Position numbers and translations under genes: made by a program. A stretch of 64,000 nucleotides of DNA, taken from contig BSDZ01000086.1 of assembly GCA_030268105.1 (NCBI GenBank), positions 3,488,501 through 3,552,500 on the forward strand. The letters are read 5' to 3'. Positions 47,317-60,062 of this stretch are shown in pieces. The DNA is from Volvox africanus. Its lineage: Eukaryota > Chlorophyta > Chlorophyceae > Chlamydomonadales > Volvocaceae. The notes under the pieces are model-generated. The model was not told the origin of the DNA and ran no database searches. It saw nothing but the letters and a program-made list of their open reading frames with translations. The number at the start of each line of letters is the position of its first letter. The first letter of the stretch is position 1.

Positions 47317-50300
47317 ATGTCCATTGCCCACGTGAACCGTGATCCATATCGCGCACGGCCGCCGCTGCGCCTTTGGCTCGTCGCGAATTCTAGTTCACGC
47401 CGGCCGCATCTGCGGCTCACACTGCGCCACACTACTACCGCTCCCGCCGCCGCTGCCCATACCGGCTCGGGTCTGCCGTACCCTGGCGGCGGTACTGGGC
47501 CCCACGATGGAGAGCCGTCAGACACAGACCAGTCACAACTTCGCAGGTCAACGAGAATACATGAAATCGTTTCGAATGAGGGCCCCACATGCTCTCCTTC
47601 GCACCCTGCGGCCCAGGGTCGTGGCAATATCAGCGAGTCGCCACTAGTGGAATCACGACTGCAGAGCATCCTGGAGTAAGCACGTCATCATGGAAGGCCG
47701 ATGGATAGAGATCGGGTCTGCCGTGACGTTTCCTTCCTGACTGGGAAAACACGAATGCTTTATCGGTGTAAATCACAACAGAAGCGTGTGTGTATATGCG
47801 ACAGGTGTGACCTCTTGGTCGGCGGCTATCGGGAGTGGTGACAGGGGTCCAACCGTGCCGGGATCTCCTCACCTGTACACGGACATGCATGTACATGCTT
47901 CATTGCGCTTTGCGGCGGCGGCCCCACAATGGATCCTTTCCATGTCGTCACGGACAGCCTTCCCCTCCTGGTAGCGGCGAACAGCCGGATGCAACTCCGA
48001 AGCCAGTGCACGGGGAGATTGCACGAACACGTAGCGCACCTGCGAAGCCCATTCTGGGTTCATTCTTTTCGGGGACGCCCTGCCCACAATGCTTTCCCCA
48101 CTCGCTGTCTCCGTCCCGGGGCCCTCCCTGCAGCATCGCCTCATTTGCTCTTCCTCTGGCTACCCAGAACGTGTTGGGTTATTCCCTTAACGCCTTCAGC
48201 GGCGCCATCATCGGCCGCCTGGGCCCCACCCAGCTGTCCGCATCCACTCTGGGTAACTCGACGTACTCCATAACGGGACTGAGCCTGGTGTGGGGGGGCG
48301 CTGCAGGGCTGGAGACGTTATGCGGCCAGGTGAGAGAGACAGCGGATATGGTAGCGAGTGGGTTACTGGTATTGACAGAATCTTACCAACTTATTGCTGG
48401 CACGCTGCAGCTGAGGCGTTAGTTCACCGCCCATTTCCGCCGCCTGTTGGGAGTCCCACCGGGTAGGGTTAAAAACACCGGGTAGGGGCAACAACACCGG
48501 GTAGGGGCAACAACACCGGGTAGGGGCAACAACACCGGGTAGGGGCAACAACACCGGGTAGGGGCAACAACACCGGGTAGGGGCAACAACACCGGGTAGG
48601 GGCAACAACACCGGGTAGGGGCAACAACACCGGGTAGGAGCAACAACACCGGGTAGGGGCAACAACACCGGGTAGGGGCAACAACACCGGGTAGGGTTTA
48701 AAACACCGGGTAGGGGCAACAACACCGGGTAGGGGCAACAACACCGGGTAGGGGCAACAACACCGGGCAGGGTTAAACCGACCCGTGAGAACCCAGAATG
48801 GCAGGGCAACGGCCTTGGGCGTAGAGTAGGGACTTATTCCTGGGACTTGTCGTATTCCTGTGCCCGGGGCAGGTTGTATCGCCCCCTCCCACCCTGACTC
48901 ACCAATGCCAAGATGCCTGTCCAGTTGTGTCCAGTGGCTGCAGACTGCAGAAGACCAAATCAGACCGTCTGAAGATGTTAGCCAGCCCTAGCTAAAACCC
49001 GTACCCACGTACATGTACACATGCGCGCTCTTACAGGCGCATGGGGCCGGGAATTTCCGGCTGATGCGGCTTGTGCTGCTCCGGGCGATCCTTCTTAGCT
49101 GGGCGGTGTGCCTCCCAGTGACAGTGCTGTGGCTGAATGCTGAATCGTTGCTGGTGGCGCTGGGCCAGTCGCCCAGCCTTGTGGCAGAAGCGGCGTCGTA
49201 CTTGAAGGTATGGCGCTTTCACATGGGTAAAGGGCCGGTGCCGGGTGGAGAAGCTGTGGGGAACGCTGTGGGAGATGACGCGTAAGAACGGGGATGGGTC
49301 GACTGATGGAAATTTGATTTGGATTGCCTCTCACTGAGCTGCACTCTGCTCTGGCCAACATGCCGCAGCGGATCGTCCCCGCCCTTTACCTTCCAACTGT
49401 ATAGACTTCATTTCGGTCCCACCATCCTCCCGGCTGTTTATTAGACATCATCCTTTCGGTGATCTCCCCCATCTTCTAGTACGGGCGCCTTTCTGAGAAC
49501 CAACTTCACGCAGTCAGCCAACGGAGAAGTGGACAAGATACATCCAGGCAGCCTCCAGCCAGTCCAGGCATTTCTCCCCGTGTCGATGAGTCCGCTGAAC
49601 CCCGACTTCTCCACCACCTTGTTGTCTGTGCAGTCACTGGTGCCGTCTCTCTTCGCGTACTCCTTATCAGAGGGCCTACAGGTGTATCTGGTGGTCCAGG
49701 GCTGTACTCAAGTCACCACCACGGCCAAGGCGATAGCAACGGCGCTGGGACCGCTTTACTACTGGGGCTGCATGTTCGGGTGGGTTTGATTGTGAGCCCG
49801 AGTGCGGGCGTGCAGGTGGATGTGGCATCGCGCTTATCGTGGTAAAATCGCAGAAGCCAGCCTACTGGACGTAGATTGTCCGCCGTCCCAGCCGCTGTTC
49901 CAGCAAGCTTACAGGGTCTACTGCCACTGCTGCCACTGCTGCCACTGCTGCCACTGCTGCCGCAGGCTCAACCTTGGGCTGGTCGGAGCGGGTTATGCGT
50001 ACGCCCTATGTAAGGCCACTAATGCGGCGGTACTGCTTGGCTGGATGCTGCGGCGAGCCCTGCGGCGAGGGCCGCCCCCTTCGAGGACGGAGGTGAGGGG
50101 CCAGGAGGAAGCTACCGTCATCGGGGAAAACGGAGGCGAGGGTCAGGAGGGGCTGATGACGACCGTGGGCCGGATCTCTCAGCAACAGGCGGCGACCAAC
50201 GGATCGGCGAGCTATGGTGGCAGCTATGTTAGTGACGGTGACAGCGCCCTCGGTGGTGAAGCAGCAAAGCCCGATCCAAATCTTGAGGTGCTGACGGTGC

Positions 50301-52890
50301 CGTTGTCCGCAGCCGCAGCGACATGCGATTTCAATCAGCAGCAGCAGCAGCAGCTCGTTACCGCAGCAGCAGCAACCAGCCGCTTTGCCGTCAGCGGGCT
50401 GTACAGGCGGCTGCGTATCTTGGCGGAATTGGTGCATTCGGTGGTTGCGGAGGCACTGGACCTCCGGGCATGTAGGGAGTACGTGCGGTTTGCAGTGCCG
50501 GCGGCTGCCATGTGCTGCTTGGAGTGGTGGGCGTATGAGGCGCTGGTGATTGCCGCAGGTGGGAGCTTGGATATGGGTGGTGAGGTGGTAGACCGAATCG
50601 GTGTTGGGCAGCGATTCAGGATACAGGGCCCGTAAGGACGCGATGCATCCAAAAGTACATGCTGCTCGGTTGTGCTTTCCTGGTGTTACTGCACAAGCAC
50701 AGACTGCGTAGGGCTGACGCTCCGTCGGGGAATTGCGGACTGGTTTTTTTCGCACAGTCAGCGTTATGAGGGGCCCATTAAAACTGGGAGCGCTGCTGAT
50801 GGTCCGAGACGACATGCCACAGGGAGTTGTTCTTCTGCCTCTCTAGCATTATTGGGGTGAAAATCATCATCCAATAGAATGCTACTTACAGCTGGTGGGC
50901 CTAAGTCCGTAGTGCAGCGTCTGTCTTGATTGCCTGCACACATATATACGACGATGTGTGTGTGCCCCGCCGTATTGTTTGCTTCCAAGGTGTGTTTCCA
51001 CCCTCTTCATGCCTCCAGTACCCCGCCATACGTTCACTAGATTTCCCGAGTGCCCATGAACCAGTCTTGCCAAACCTTCGCGAACACAGGCTGGCTGCCC
51101 AACGCTGACATGGCTGTGGGCTGTCTGGGCATATGCTTCACCGTCAGTGGCATGATGTACATGCTACCGCAGGCAATAGCCACAGCCACTTGCGCGCGGG
51201 TGTCCGGGGCACTGGGCTCGGGGGACGCGGCAGCAGCCCAGGTAAGCTGAACAGGGGGCCCATGAGGCATTCCCGAACAAGCGCTGCACGCCCAGGGCCT
51301 CGCCCGCAGCAGGGTCGGGTCGGGTCGGGGTGGGGGGCGGGTCTCTTTCCGGAGGGGCTCCGGAGGAACACTGTACCGTGGGAGCTACGGTACTGAAGTT
51401 GTACGGCCCGCGGATAAAGAAGTATACGCATTCAAATTAATATGAATTCCTGCACCAAGCTAAGTAACCGTATCCGTGCTCACATCCCCACCCGCATCCG
51501 TACTTGTTTTCCATTTTATCGGCACACCTTGTACCAGCCCCTCTTGAATACTCCCGGCCTAAGTTCCTCCCCGCCCCTCTGGTGCAGCGTCACTACCAGG
51601 CGGGTTGTTTGCTGGTGGGGTTGATGCAGTCCGCGCTGTGTGTCTGTCTGCTAGCCAGTGCGGGTCGAGTGGCCGCCTTCTTCTGTCCCGACCCTGCTGC
51701 GGCGGAGCTCACCGCCTCCCTGCTGCCCATCACTGCCATCGGCACCCTAGGTGAGCAACGTAACTTAGGGCACGTATGCACGTATGAAGACCTAGCATTG
51801 GATCCCGTGACATTCCATGCAGGCACGTAAAGCCCTCAAACATTTCCCTGCGGAGTCTATTCGAGTTCTTTCGCACCAGTTGCCAGCTCATGTAGGGCGT
51901 GACAATGGCACACCGTGACAATGGCACACCGCCTGCGCATCCTCGTTCACGCCATGACTTTGAAAAGCGACTGGGCTTTGGCCTCTGCCTAGGTAACTCT
52001 GTTAAGCTTGCCGAGGGCCTCAGCGCTCTGTTTCGTCGCCTCCACTCAAGCCCTCACACGTCGTCCAATCCCTCCTTATGAGCCTGAAGGCGACGGCATG
52101 AACGCCCTGCTGAACAACGGCGTGCTGCGCGCCTGCGGTCGGCAGGCTCTTGGCGCCCGCCTGCTCTTGCTGTCGTATTGGTGCTGCGGACTGCCGGGAG
52201 CGTACTTTGCGGGCTTCCATTTGGGTCTGGGCGTAGCTGGGTTTGTGGCAGCTATTGGCATAACAAGCATCCTGCAGAGCCTCGTGGTGGGAATCCTTGT
52301 CAGCAGGTAGGGGCATTGCATACTGCATACTCCAAGAAATCAACCTATCGGATGATGATGCGAGACTATCCACAACCACCAAAACTTGCAAGACCTGAAG
52401 AGCTTGCCGTGATCGCGTTCGTATCTCGGTGGTCTCTCGCCAATACCTCTCCATTAGCAAATATACCTCAAATATACCATTTCCATGCTCCCACCGGCCC
52501 TAAAATGGAAACTGAACCGGTCATTACTCTATTACTCTTTGCGGGGGTTTACGTGAACTTTGCTGCTCTGTTCGGATCAGGATTTGGGGGAAGGCAATCT
52601 TAAGTTGCGCACCGTATTCCGTGACCGGTGTATCCTCCCGTTTATGGGGTAGCTGCCTTCTCTCCGGCCCTTGCTTCTCAGCGCTCCGGAACCTGGGTTC
52701 CCTCATCCGCCCCTCCGCTGTCTCCCGGCGAGCTCATACCCCAGGTGCCCTTTCCCTGGTTAACCGCACCGTCAGGTGGGACTGGCACACGGAGGTCCGC
52801 AAGTCGCAGGCAATTTTGACAAATATGGCCCCTAAGGTGAGCTCCGAAACCGGCAGCAGCAACGGCAGCCACATCCCTGCAGCACCCTAG
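47317..52890 (+). CDS. MATE-family efflux transporter
   Basis: MATE proteins are cation-coupled antiporters of organic compounds in plasma or vacuolar membranes. Nine exons join in phase: 47317-47675, 48134-48329, 49037-49207, 49634-49779, 49966-50558, 51090-51241, 51588-51750, 52090-52306, 52776-52890, giving 703 aa. Family landmarks: ALPLATQNVLGYSLNAFSGA (start of the N-lobe), GLETLCGQAHGAGN (conserved CGQAxGA), SLFAYSLSEGLQVYL..QG, LNLGLVGAGYAYAL, LEWWAYEALVIAAG (start of the C-lobe), TCARVSGALGSGD, and GCGRQ-like ACGRQALGA. The first 120 residues are hydrophilic. Exon 5 has an unusual insertion of about 150 hydrophilic residues with a Gln run between the two lobes. This length exceeds the usual 450-550 aa. 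Substrate and membrane cannot be told. The start ATG is the first in an open exon. Confidence 0.94.
48459..48776. repeat. 19-bp minisatellite in MATE intron
   Basis: About 16 copies of CACCGGGTAGGGGCAACAA, with two or three variants reading GGGTTAAAA, lie in the intron between exons 48134-48329 and 49037-49207. Artefact frames rich in Pro/Cys/Leu/Val open on the minus strand. Confidence 0.97.
49919..49965 (+). repeat. CTGCCACTG tandem repeat before a splice acceptor
   Basis: Four to five copies of a nine-base CTGCCACTG unit end at the AG acceptor of MATE exon 5 and supply its pyrimidine-rich tract. Confidence 0.85.
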
Positions 52891-54388
52891 ACATGTGGAC
52901 CGCGCAATGCCCCTTAAGGGCTGTCCAAGGGTTCGGGGTGCACAGGGGTTGTACGGGTGTTGTCGGGAAGGGGGGCTTCGTACTCGTCATAATGGCCTCC
53001 GACCTTGGTGTACGACGGAGGTCCAGCGTACACATAGGGATACACGCCGTAAAACTGCATTGCCGAACTCAGCGGTGCAAATAGAGTGTAGAGCTGCAAT
53101 TGGCGCTGGAATGGGGTGTGTTGGGAGCCATGGAGGCCCAGCAGAGGTAGCAGCAACACGCGCCCAGGTGGCAGTCATGAAGCAGGCAAGGTTGAAGATG
53201 GGTGTCATCGGTCAGCGTTGGCAGTGACCAGCGTGACTGCATGGCATTGTTCCCTTTTTACTTGGGCCAACGAGTTCATTTCGTAAGGGGAAAGGGAAGA
53301 GGCGCAAGTGTAGGCGTCGGCAGGACACCTAGCGTACCGTACCGGAACAGACATACATGTATATATAACATTAAATGCCACCGGTGGGTTGCGATGGGGG
53401 GTGGGTGGAAATGGCTGTGGTATGGTACGAAGTGACATGGGGCCCAGCTGGGCCGGGCCCGGACGTGGCAGGAGGGGCCAGGATGAATCGCTTGAAACAA
53501 ATGCGCAAGGCGCCGTGAGGCAATGTGTGTGCGAGATGTGGGGAATAATGAATTAGTAATTGTTGCCCACTCAGGGGGGTTGTCCAGGTGTGTGCTGTAA
53601 GAAGATTCAGGCGAGTACATGTAATTGTCGTGGGCTAAGATGCACTCTATGGCGGCTTGCTGGACCGGATGTTCATACTCTGGATCGGGCATCATTTACC
53701 GAAATGTGCTCTTGCATTATCTGACATAGTCAATTTTTGCAAATGAAAGAACTCAATTATTACGAGTGTGCGTTGAAGTGCCTCGACCAACCGTTGCTGA
53801 TAACGCGATAGCAGGTTTACGGTCCTTAGCAGCATTGTAAATTGACAAGCTTTCAGAGTCATGAAACAATGTAGGATAAAATCTTATTCATTCCTTGGTT
53901 ATGTCAGGAGATTTTCCTTACGCTTCAGAAATTTGATGACGGAGCTTATGTGACCTGCAAATAATTGAATACAAACCTGCAATGCTGTTTATTTCTACCA
54001 GGGTCGATTTTATTTTTGGCGAACAGGGTAATGGGCCGCACCGCAGCTAGCCGAAGTCGAAGGTCCCAGCGTACCCAACCGGCGTACATTCAGAGTACTT
54101 AAGGCAGGAACAGTTAACTTGTTCACTCTGGATCAATGCTTCTATTTGAAAGGGCATGAGTAAAGGTACAGTGAAGGAGAGGCTTTCGTTCTTTCGGGAT
54201 CTCCCTGGAGCTAAGCTTTTTCGTCAACCTGTTAAAATGCACAGTGATGGCGGCGACCGCTGTCAGCAGATACAACCTTTGCTTTCTTCATTGTTTCCAG
54301 TGACACTTGTGCATACTTCAGCGTCCTTGAAGTTCCTGTGGTCTGTCCTACCCAATCAATCAGGGCGCCGCTCGTTCTGTCCTTACAG
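52891..54388. other. MATE 3' UTR and AdoMetDC upstream region
   Basis: No gene was recognised. The first part is the MATE 3' UTR. From about 53700 the DNA is AT-rich. The stretch ends in an AG directly before the tiny upstream ORF at 54389, which may be the acceptor of a 5' UTR intron of the AdoMetDC gene. Confidence 0.5.
53596..53600 (+). terminator. TGTAA poly(A) signal for the MATE gene
   Basis: TGTAA lies about 705 bases after the stop codon, within the usual range of volvocine 3' UTRs. Confidence 0.5.
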
Positions 54389-54412
54389 ATGAGCGTCTTC
54401 TATGCCTGTTAG
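54389..54412 (+). promoter_or_regulatory. Tiny upstream ORF (7 codons) in the AdoMetDC leader
   Basis: ATG AGC GTC TTC TAT GCC TGT TAG reads MSVFYAC and overlaps the start of the longer upstream ORF at 54402 in another frame. Plant AdoMetDC leaders carry a tiny ORF overlapping the start of a longer conserved one. The arrangement here is the same, though the overlap is 11 bases rather than one. Confidence 0.55.
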
Positions 54413-54983
54413 CAACAGTATGCGTGTCTTTGAGCCGCTAGTAGAGCCTGTAGCTGTTGACCGTCCTGCCGTTATTGCCAAGTTCTCTGCTGCTTTCGCC
54501 GACGTGAGTACCTGGGGTCATCCATGTGCCAGCACCCAATTTGGCTACCGCAAATTCGCTAGTGAAGTAGTTCTTGATTGTGCGGCATGAGCGCTGCCTT
54601 GCGCCCGCGCGCGCCTTTGAGACTTGCCTGTCGCGTCGCCTACGACTCCTTGCAACGCTTACCCCTTCCATTCGTTCTGCGCGTAACCTACACGCGCAAT
54701 TTGGATATCTGATTATTCGCATCTGTTTGTTGCGCATAGATCACTGACTAACGCCGCTAATATGAGCTCCCGCGTAGTTTGCGGCGCTGCGCGACGCTCT
54801 TCCTTATGAGCATCCCAGACCATTCATGCACTCGATTTGCACCTAGGTCTCTGAGGTATGCCTTTGTTCGTGTCCCCGTATCCTTCCATGCTCGCAGTGC
54901 GTCAAGTTCCCGAGCTAACATTAGCTTTACTCGAGGGAAGTAGTCAGCGAGCTGCAATAGTTTTGTCCCGCAAACCAGCTTAG
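54402..54983 (+). CDS. Spliced upstream ORF of the AdoMetDC transcript (45 aa)
   Basis: Exon 54402-54503 ends in a strong GAC|GTGAGT donor. Exon 54948-54983 starts after an AG and ends at TAG. Both are phase 0. The peptide includes FEPLVEPVAVDRPAVIAKFS, followed by AAFAD|RAAIVLSRKPA. Its spacing and ending resemble the plant small upstream ORF of AdoMetDC mRNA, whose C-terminal half has a KKF-S-AAYSN-RKPS pattern and which stalls ribosomes when polyamines are high. It lies 65 bases before the main ATG. The second ATG at 54420 (peptide of 39 aa) is an alternative start. That it acts in the same way is inference. Confidence 0.72.
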
Positions 54984-55048
54984 TAGAGAGTGATTTTTTC
55001 CAACACAGCACACAGCTCCTGTGGTCCCCCCAAAGCACTATTGGTAAA

Positions 55049-56514
55049 ATGACGACTGACGCTGTTCTGGCCGCGCCCATTTTCGAGGGTAGCGAGAAGC
55101 GCATCGAGGTGGATTTCCGGTTTGGTCCAAATGTGCCTGCGAACGGGCTCCGGTCCATCCCGCGCGATGTCCTTGATGAGCTCATGACTTTGGCGCGTTG
55201 TTGCATCGTTTCCTCGCGCGGTAATGAGGAGATGGACGCGTATGTCCTGTCTGAGAGCAGCCTCTTTGTGTACCCCACGAAGTGGATCCTCAAGACGTGC
55301 GGCACAACGCGTCTTCTGAACTCAGTGCCGCGCTTGTTGGAGGTGGCCCGCGCGCTGGGCATGGAGCCGCGCCGCTGCAAGTACACCCGTGCGAGCTTCC
55401 TGTTCCCCGAGAATCAGGTGAGCACCAGTGATTTGGGTTTAGGGTTTTGTTCCCTTTGAGCTCATTACGTTACTTGATCATGCCCATGCCGACTTTTGCT
55501 ATTCAGCTTTCAATGTTAGCAGTTGTGTCAAGAATGACTTCGGGTTCTGGGGGTCCTGAGGATACCAGTCCGTTCTTTCCAGATGGGTTGCTGCTTTCTT
55601 TTTATTTTTCAATTCATATGATGTCGGGACAAATTGTGCGTTGAGTTATTGACACACTACGTCTGTCTACGTTGCCTGCATTGCTTAGCTACCGCCTTGC
55701 TCTTCCATGTTGCTGCCCGTTGCGCCCCGTTCTGCAGCCGTTTCCCTACACGGCCTTTGAGCACGAGGTGGACTTCCTGAACGAGCACTTCGGCGCCATG
55801 TGCGCTAACGGTGGCACAGCCTTCATGCTCGGTGAGCCTTACCAGGGTCTGCAATGGCACGTATACTTGGCCGACGACATGCTGCCGCTGGAGGCAAGCT
55901 TCAAGCCCACGTACAACTTGGAGGTGTGCATGACGGAGCTTGGCACTCAGGCGGCCGAGCAGTTCTTCCGTAATGAGCACTTTGTCTCGGCAGAGGTGAC
56001 GACGAAGTCCACGGGTATTGCAGCTCTCAAGCCTCGCGCTCTGATTGACGATTATGTGTTTGAGCCCTGCGGCTACTCGATGAATGGCATCGATGGCACG
56101 GGCCTGATCACAATCCACATCACCCCGGAGGCCCATCAGAGCTATGCGAGTGTCGAGTTTTCAGGCTTTGGGGAGGATCTGGTGACCTCCCCGGGGGAGT
56201 TACTGTCAAAGGTGGTCAAAATATTCCAGGCAGGCAAAGTCTCAGTGACCTTGTCTGTGGACAAGGTGGATATGGACGTGGGCGCATGGGGCGCAGTGGG
56301 CACACTGCCTGCAGGCTATATCCTGCAGGGTGCCGCGAGCCAGGTGTCGCCGTGTGGCGGCAAGGTGGCTTACTACACGCTGGCCGAGAAGCTGGCGGCG
56401 CCTGGCTCGCCCATTACCCCGCTGCACCATGCTGCGTCCTTCCTGTCTGTTGTCACCTCGGACTCTGAGGCTGACAACGGCAGCGAGCCTGAGCAGGAGC
56501 CGACCACTGCGTGA
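55049..56514 (+). CDS. SAMDC: S-adenosylmethionine decarboxylase proenzyme
   Basis: It makes decarboxylated S-adenosylmethionine, the aminopropyl donor for spermidine and spermine. Two exons, 55049-55417 and 55738-56514, meet in phase 0 and give 381 aa, normal for the family. FEGSEKRIEVDF opens the conserved part. The self-cleavage site is in YVLSESSLFVYP, between Glu69 and Ser70; Ser70 becomes the pyruvoyl cofactor. The catalytic Cys is in KTCGTTRLL (C84). RASFLFPENQ/PFPYTAFEHEVDFLN spans the intron. The second exon carries the family blocks YMNGIDG-like SMNGIDG, ITPEAHQSYASVEF and, at the end, an acidic Ser/Glu tail. The start ATG lies at the first family residue and follows two upstream ORFs. 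A TGTAA at 57456-57460 could be the poly(A) signal. Confidence 0.98.
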
Positions 56515-59041
56515 GGCCGAGGTGGTAGTCTTGACTACTTCTCGAGGGCGGTGGATGCGGTTGGATGCTGTAGGATGGCTGACTGGCTGGGGACTGTTGC
56601 CAACTGAATGCGCGAGGAAGGTGTCTGGGGCCCCTTGGGGGACCGTGGACATTCACGCTTGATTAGGCATTAGGCAACGTATATAGCCCGCCAAAGTCGC
56701 CCTACATCTTCATCGATAGCCTATCGCCCCTCAAGTGATAGTAAACTTTCTCTAGAGAGTTCCACCACATTGTGATAGTGCTGGCCAGTGATGGGGGATG
56801 CGGGTATACGGCGTTTCTATGCAGATGAAATTTTTTGATCGGATCGCCTATCACTGCAAACCCGCTTCCGGTTCCGTACTAGACAGTGACAGGGCTGATG
56901 GCGGAAGGGGTGCCATGTTCTCTATGCGTCTTGGTAAGGCTTTGTTGACGCATCGGTGCTGCTGGAAGTCGTGCTGTGATTGTGTTGATTTCTCAGTCAG
57001 GTTTTGGGAATAAATAAGTGAGCGTAATTAGTTGTGGTCTTGCCGGGACTTAGCAGCCGTTCCCTTCCCTCGAGGGTGTCTGAAGATGCGTCGAGTCTCG
57101 ATTTCTTCAGTGTGTGGGCCCCATCGCGCGCACGAAGATTTTCTCTTCGTTGAAGATTTGTCAGTTGTTGAAAAAGTTGCGAACTCCGTACATCTGTTCA
57201 TCGTAGGAGAGCGCACGCATATATACTGCAGGTTTTTTTAGGGCTCCCTTCAATTTTTGGGGGAGCTTGCGTTTCCTTTTTGGCGTCGATTCCTTGGGAT
57301 CATTTCTAATCTATGGGTTTTATAAGAGGTCTTGCAGCGGGGACTGTTAGTTCTCCTCGCCACCCCGCTGATTCCTCTCGTGATCATTCCGTGATTTCTT
57401 ATTACGCCTCAAAGCTTCATGTGGCGATGTCTGCGTTTCCAGCCTTTGAGGCGATTGTAACAATAGGGAATTGAAAATCATATGTACCATCTGGGTTATG
57501 TAGGACAAGGCATCATATTTCTGGCTCTCCCAGGAGAGAGAGCTCGCAATTGAAACCTGCAAAATTCATTCAGCCCATACCATACCGCTCGTTCTGAATG
57601 TCGGCCATCAAGGGGACACATGGCATATTGATAGACTGCTACCTCAAAGAGTAGCTCAATGTATCGATAGTGGGTATACGATAGCGCATAGGAAATACGA
57701 CAGTTGAATGGGGGATGCAGATACCTGGCGACATGGCCCATGAAAATTTGGTAGAAGGTGATGGATTGCCAAGGTTGCTTACGTTGCGTTGGCAAACTAT
57801 GGCAGCAACGTAGATCTGTAGCACCATGTTACGTCGCGTGGATAAGAATTATGAAAGAGTAAATGAGAATGGCGATGAAACGTTCATAGGTCTGGAGAAT
57901 TTAACGTTACTGGATCTCACGCCTCTCAGCGAACTTGCACCTAGCGCCCCAGGGCACCTAGCTCCCCTTCGACAGCCTTACAGGAAGTCGCCATATTCGT
58001 TATGGATTACTGAGACGAAATGTTATGCTTGACAAGCGCTCGGAAAACGAAATTCTACGTGGCACTAAGAAGTCAAAAAAGACCTTTCCTTCCCAACGAT
58101 GTGAATTATATCGCCATTGGAAATCTGGATTTTAAGTATGGACTGATGCTCATAATGATTCGCAGCAAGGAAGCATGATAGATGATGGCTATCGAGCTCC
58201 ATATCAGGGAATCTTTACTTCACATGAGGCGCTACATCATCCACCATAAAGCAATACATCAAATTATATTCATTTTTTAATCTGGATGCAATCATAATTA
58301 AACCTCTCCTATGGCAGTTTCGTCCTCTCTGGTGTTAACCCGTATGTACGAACCATATCGATCAAGGAGGAAAACATGATGAAATGACACGACGAATAAA
58401 CAGTGTCATCGGGGCATTGATTTGCGGGGCTGCATTCGACAAATAACGCCGTACAAAGACCGCATGTGTATCTCCAGCATATCTAACTCCTATTTGCTGA
58501 TAAGCCACAGCTGATGCTGTAATCGCATGCAAGAAGTAAATTTGAAACTTTATATTTCCCCATTTTAAGCCTTTATCTGGAACGAGGGCCTGCAGTACTT
58601 GCAGACCATCCTCTGGGTGACTTCCAACCTAACAGTGGCTATTCAACCATTGATCCTGTGGCCGATATGCAGATCGCCTACCTCCACGAATAACGATCTC
58701 ATATTATAGCAACTCCTGAGACAGTTTTTATATGTTATCGGGTACAAACCACTGAACCAACCACTGGAATCTCTGATAAGGCAACTTGATCCTTATGGTG
58801 AGTTACATCTAAAGGGAGTAAAACGAAGGAGTCCGGGCGCTCGGCTTGAGGTACCACCATCTTGTGCTGCGGCGGCCAGAAGGCACAGGCTGCGACTGTA
58901 GCTGAAGTCCTTCTCGTCTGGTCTGCGGCATTTGTGCTGTTATCTTTGGTAACTGGCTGCAACGCGGCTACAGCAAGCACTTGAACTTGGGGCGAAGGCT
59001 ACTCAGGCACCCCCTGAGTGTTGCCGAGCCAACCCAATAGC
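56515..59041. other. AdoMetDC 3' UTR and intergenic AT-rich region
   Basis: No gene was recognised in about 2.5 kb. The part from 57800 to 58720 is AT-rich with no long frame. It contains the 3' UTR of AdoMetDC (TGTAA at 57456-57460) and presumably the promoter of the kinase-like gene. Confidence 0.5.
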
Positions 59042-59967
59042 ATGGCTTTCTTCAATCGACTCTTCAATCGCAAGAGCAAGCCAGAATTTTTAAGTACCCT
59101 GCAGCACTCTTCCCTGCGACGGTCGCTCACAGACCCTCAACCTTCCACCTCCAGCCCGGCGAGGGGCCAGCGCTCGTCAAATGAGGATAAAGACACGTAA
59201 GCCATCACCTTGGTTGCTCTTGTGGTTGCTTCAATCCGTTACTTGAAGCGCTTTTTTGTCAAAAGTGCGCTTCCACGGCCCTTGCCTGTTACCTGTACCC
59301 TGTTGCCTAGGCGCAACGCTCACCGATGCGTACTAAAATAAATCGATAAACACTTTCTTTGTAGAATTGAGATTCTATCGGGACCAAGATCGGTGAGAGT
59401 AAGGGGCCGGCGCGCGGGGTGTGACTTTGGGCGCTCGAAGACGAGTGTCGACGTGGGCTCCGTTCGGAGCTCGGCCTCCTCCGCTGCCGACCCAGTCAGC
59501 GGCAGTGCAGATGGAAGCAAAAGCCAGTACCGCACTCTACGAGCGCTCCATCGGTCAAGGTGGGAATGAGTGCAGGCAGAGGCAGAAATTTGTAACGCAT
59601 CCCCACCATCTCGTTGATGGCGCATTCAATATTACATGGATCAATATGGACCTTACTCGAGGCGTTATGATTGTTACAATGAGCAACAGCGGGAGGGGCC
59701 AAGCCGCTACTAGAGGACGATTACCTATCTACCCAGTCATGGGGCTGAAGCTGTGCGTCCTAGACAGAATCGCTATGAGCTTTGATCCTGGATTCGGAAT
59801 GAGTGCGGCGTATGCCAAAATAGACCCCTTTGGAGAGGGGAGGAAGGGAAACCAGCAAAGGGATTTGGCTGGACATGGTGAAGGGCTCACAGGCATGCAG
59901 CCTGATTGGCGGGCGTGATGCTGAATCGCGATTAGCTGCTGGTGTAGCTCTGCCTACGCGGTTAGGT

Positions 59968-60062
<95 letters not shown>

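Noticed and set aside
48459..48776. CRISPR-like array
   Set aside because: The units are contiguous 19-bp tandem copies without unique spacers, in a eukaryotic intron.
48363..48809. Minus-strand Pro/Cys/Leu repeat frames
   Set aside because: They are produced by the 19-bp minisatellite in a MATE intron; 19 is not a multiple of three, and all frames stay open.
54757..55386. 209-codon minus-strand frame opposite AdoMetDC
   Set aside because: It is the antisense shadow of the AdoMetDC first exon and its leader; the sense strand has clear family homology.
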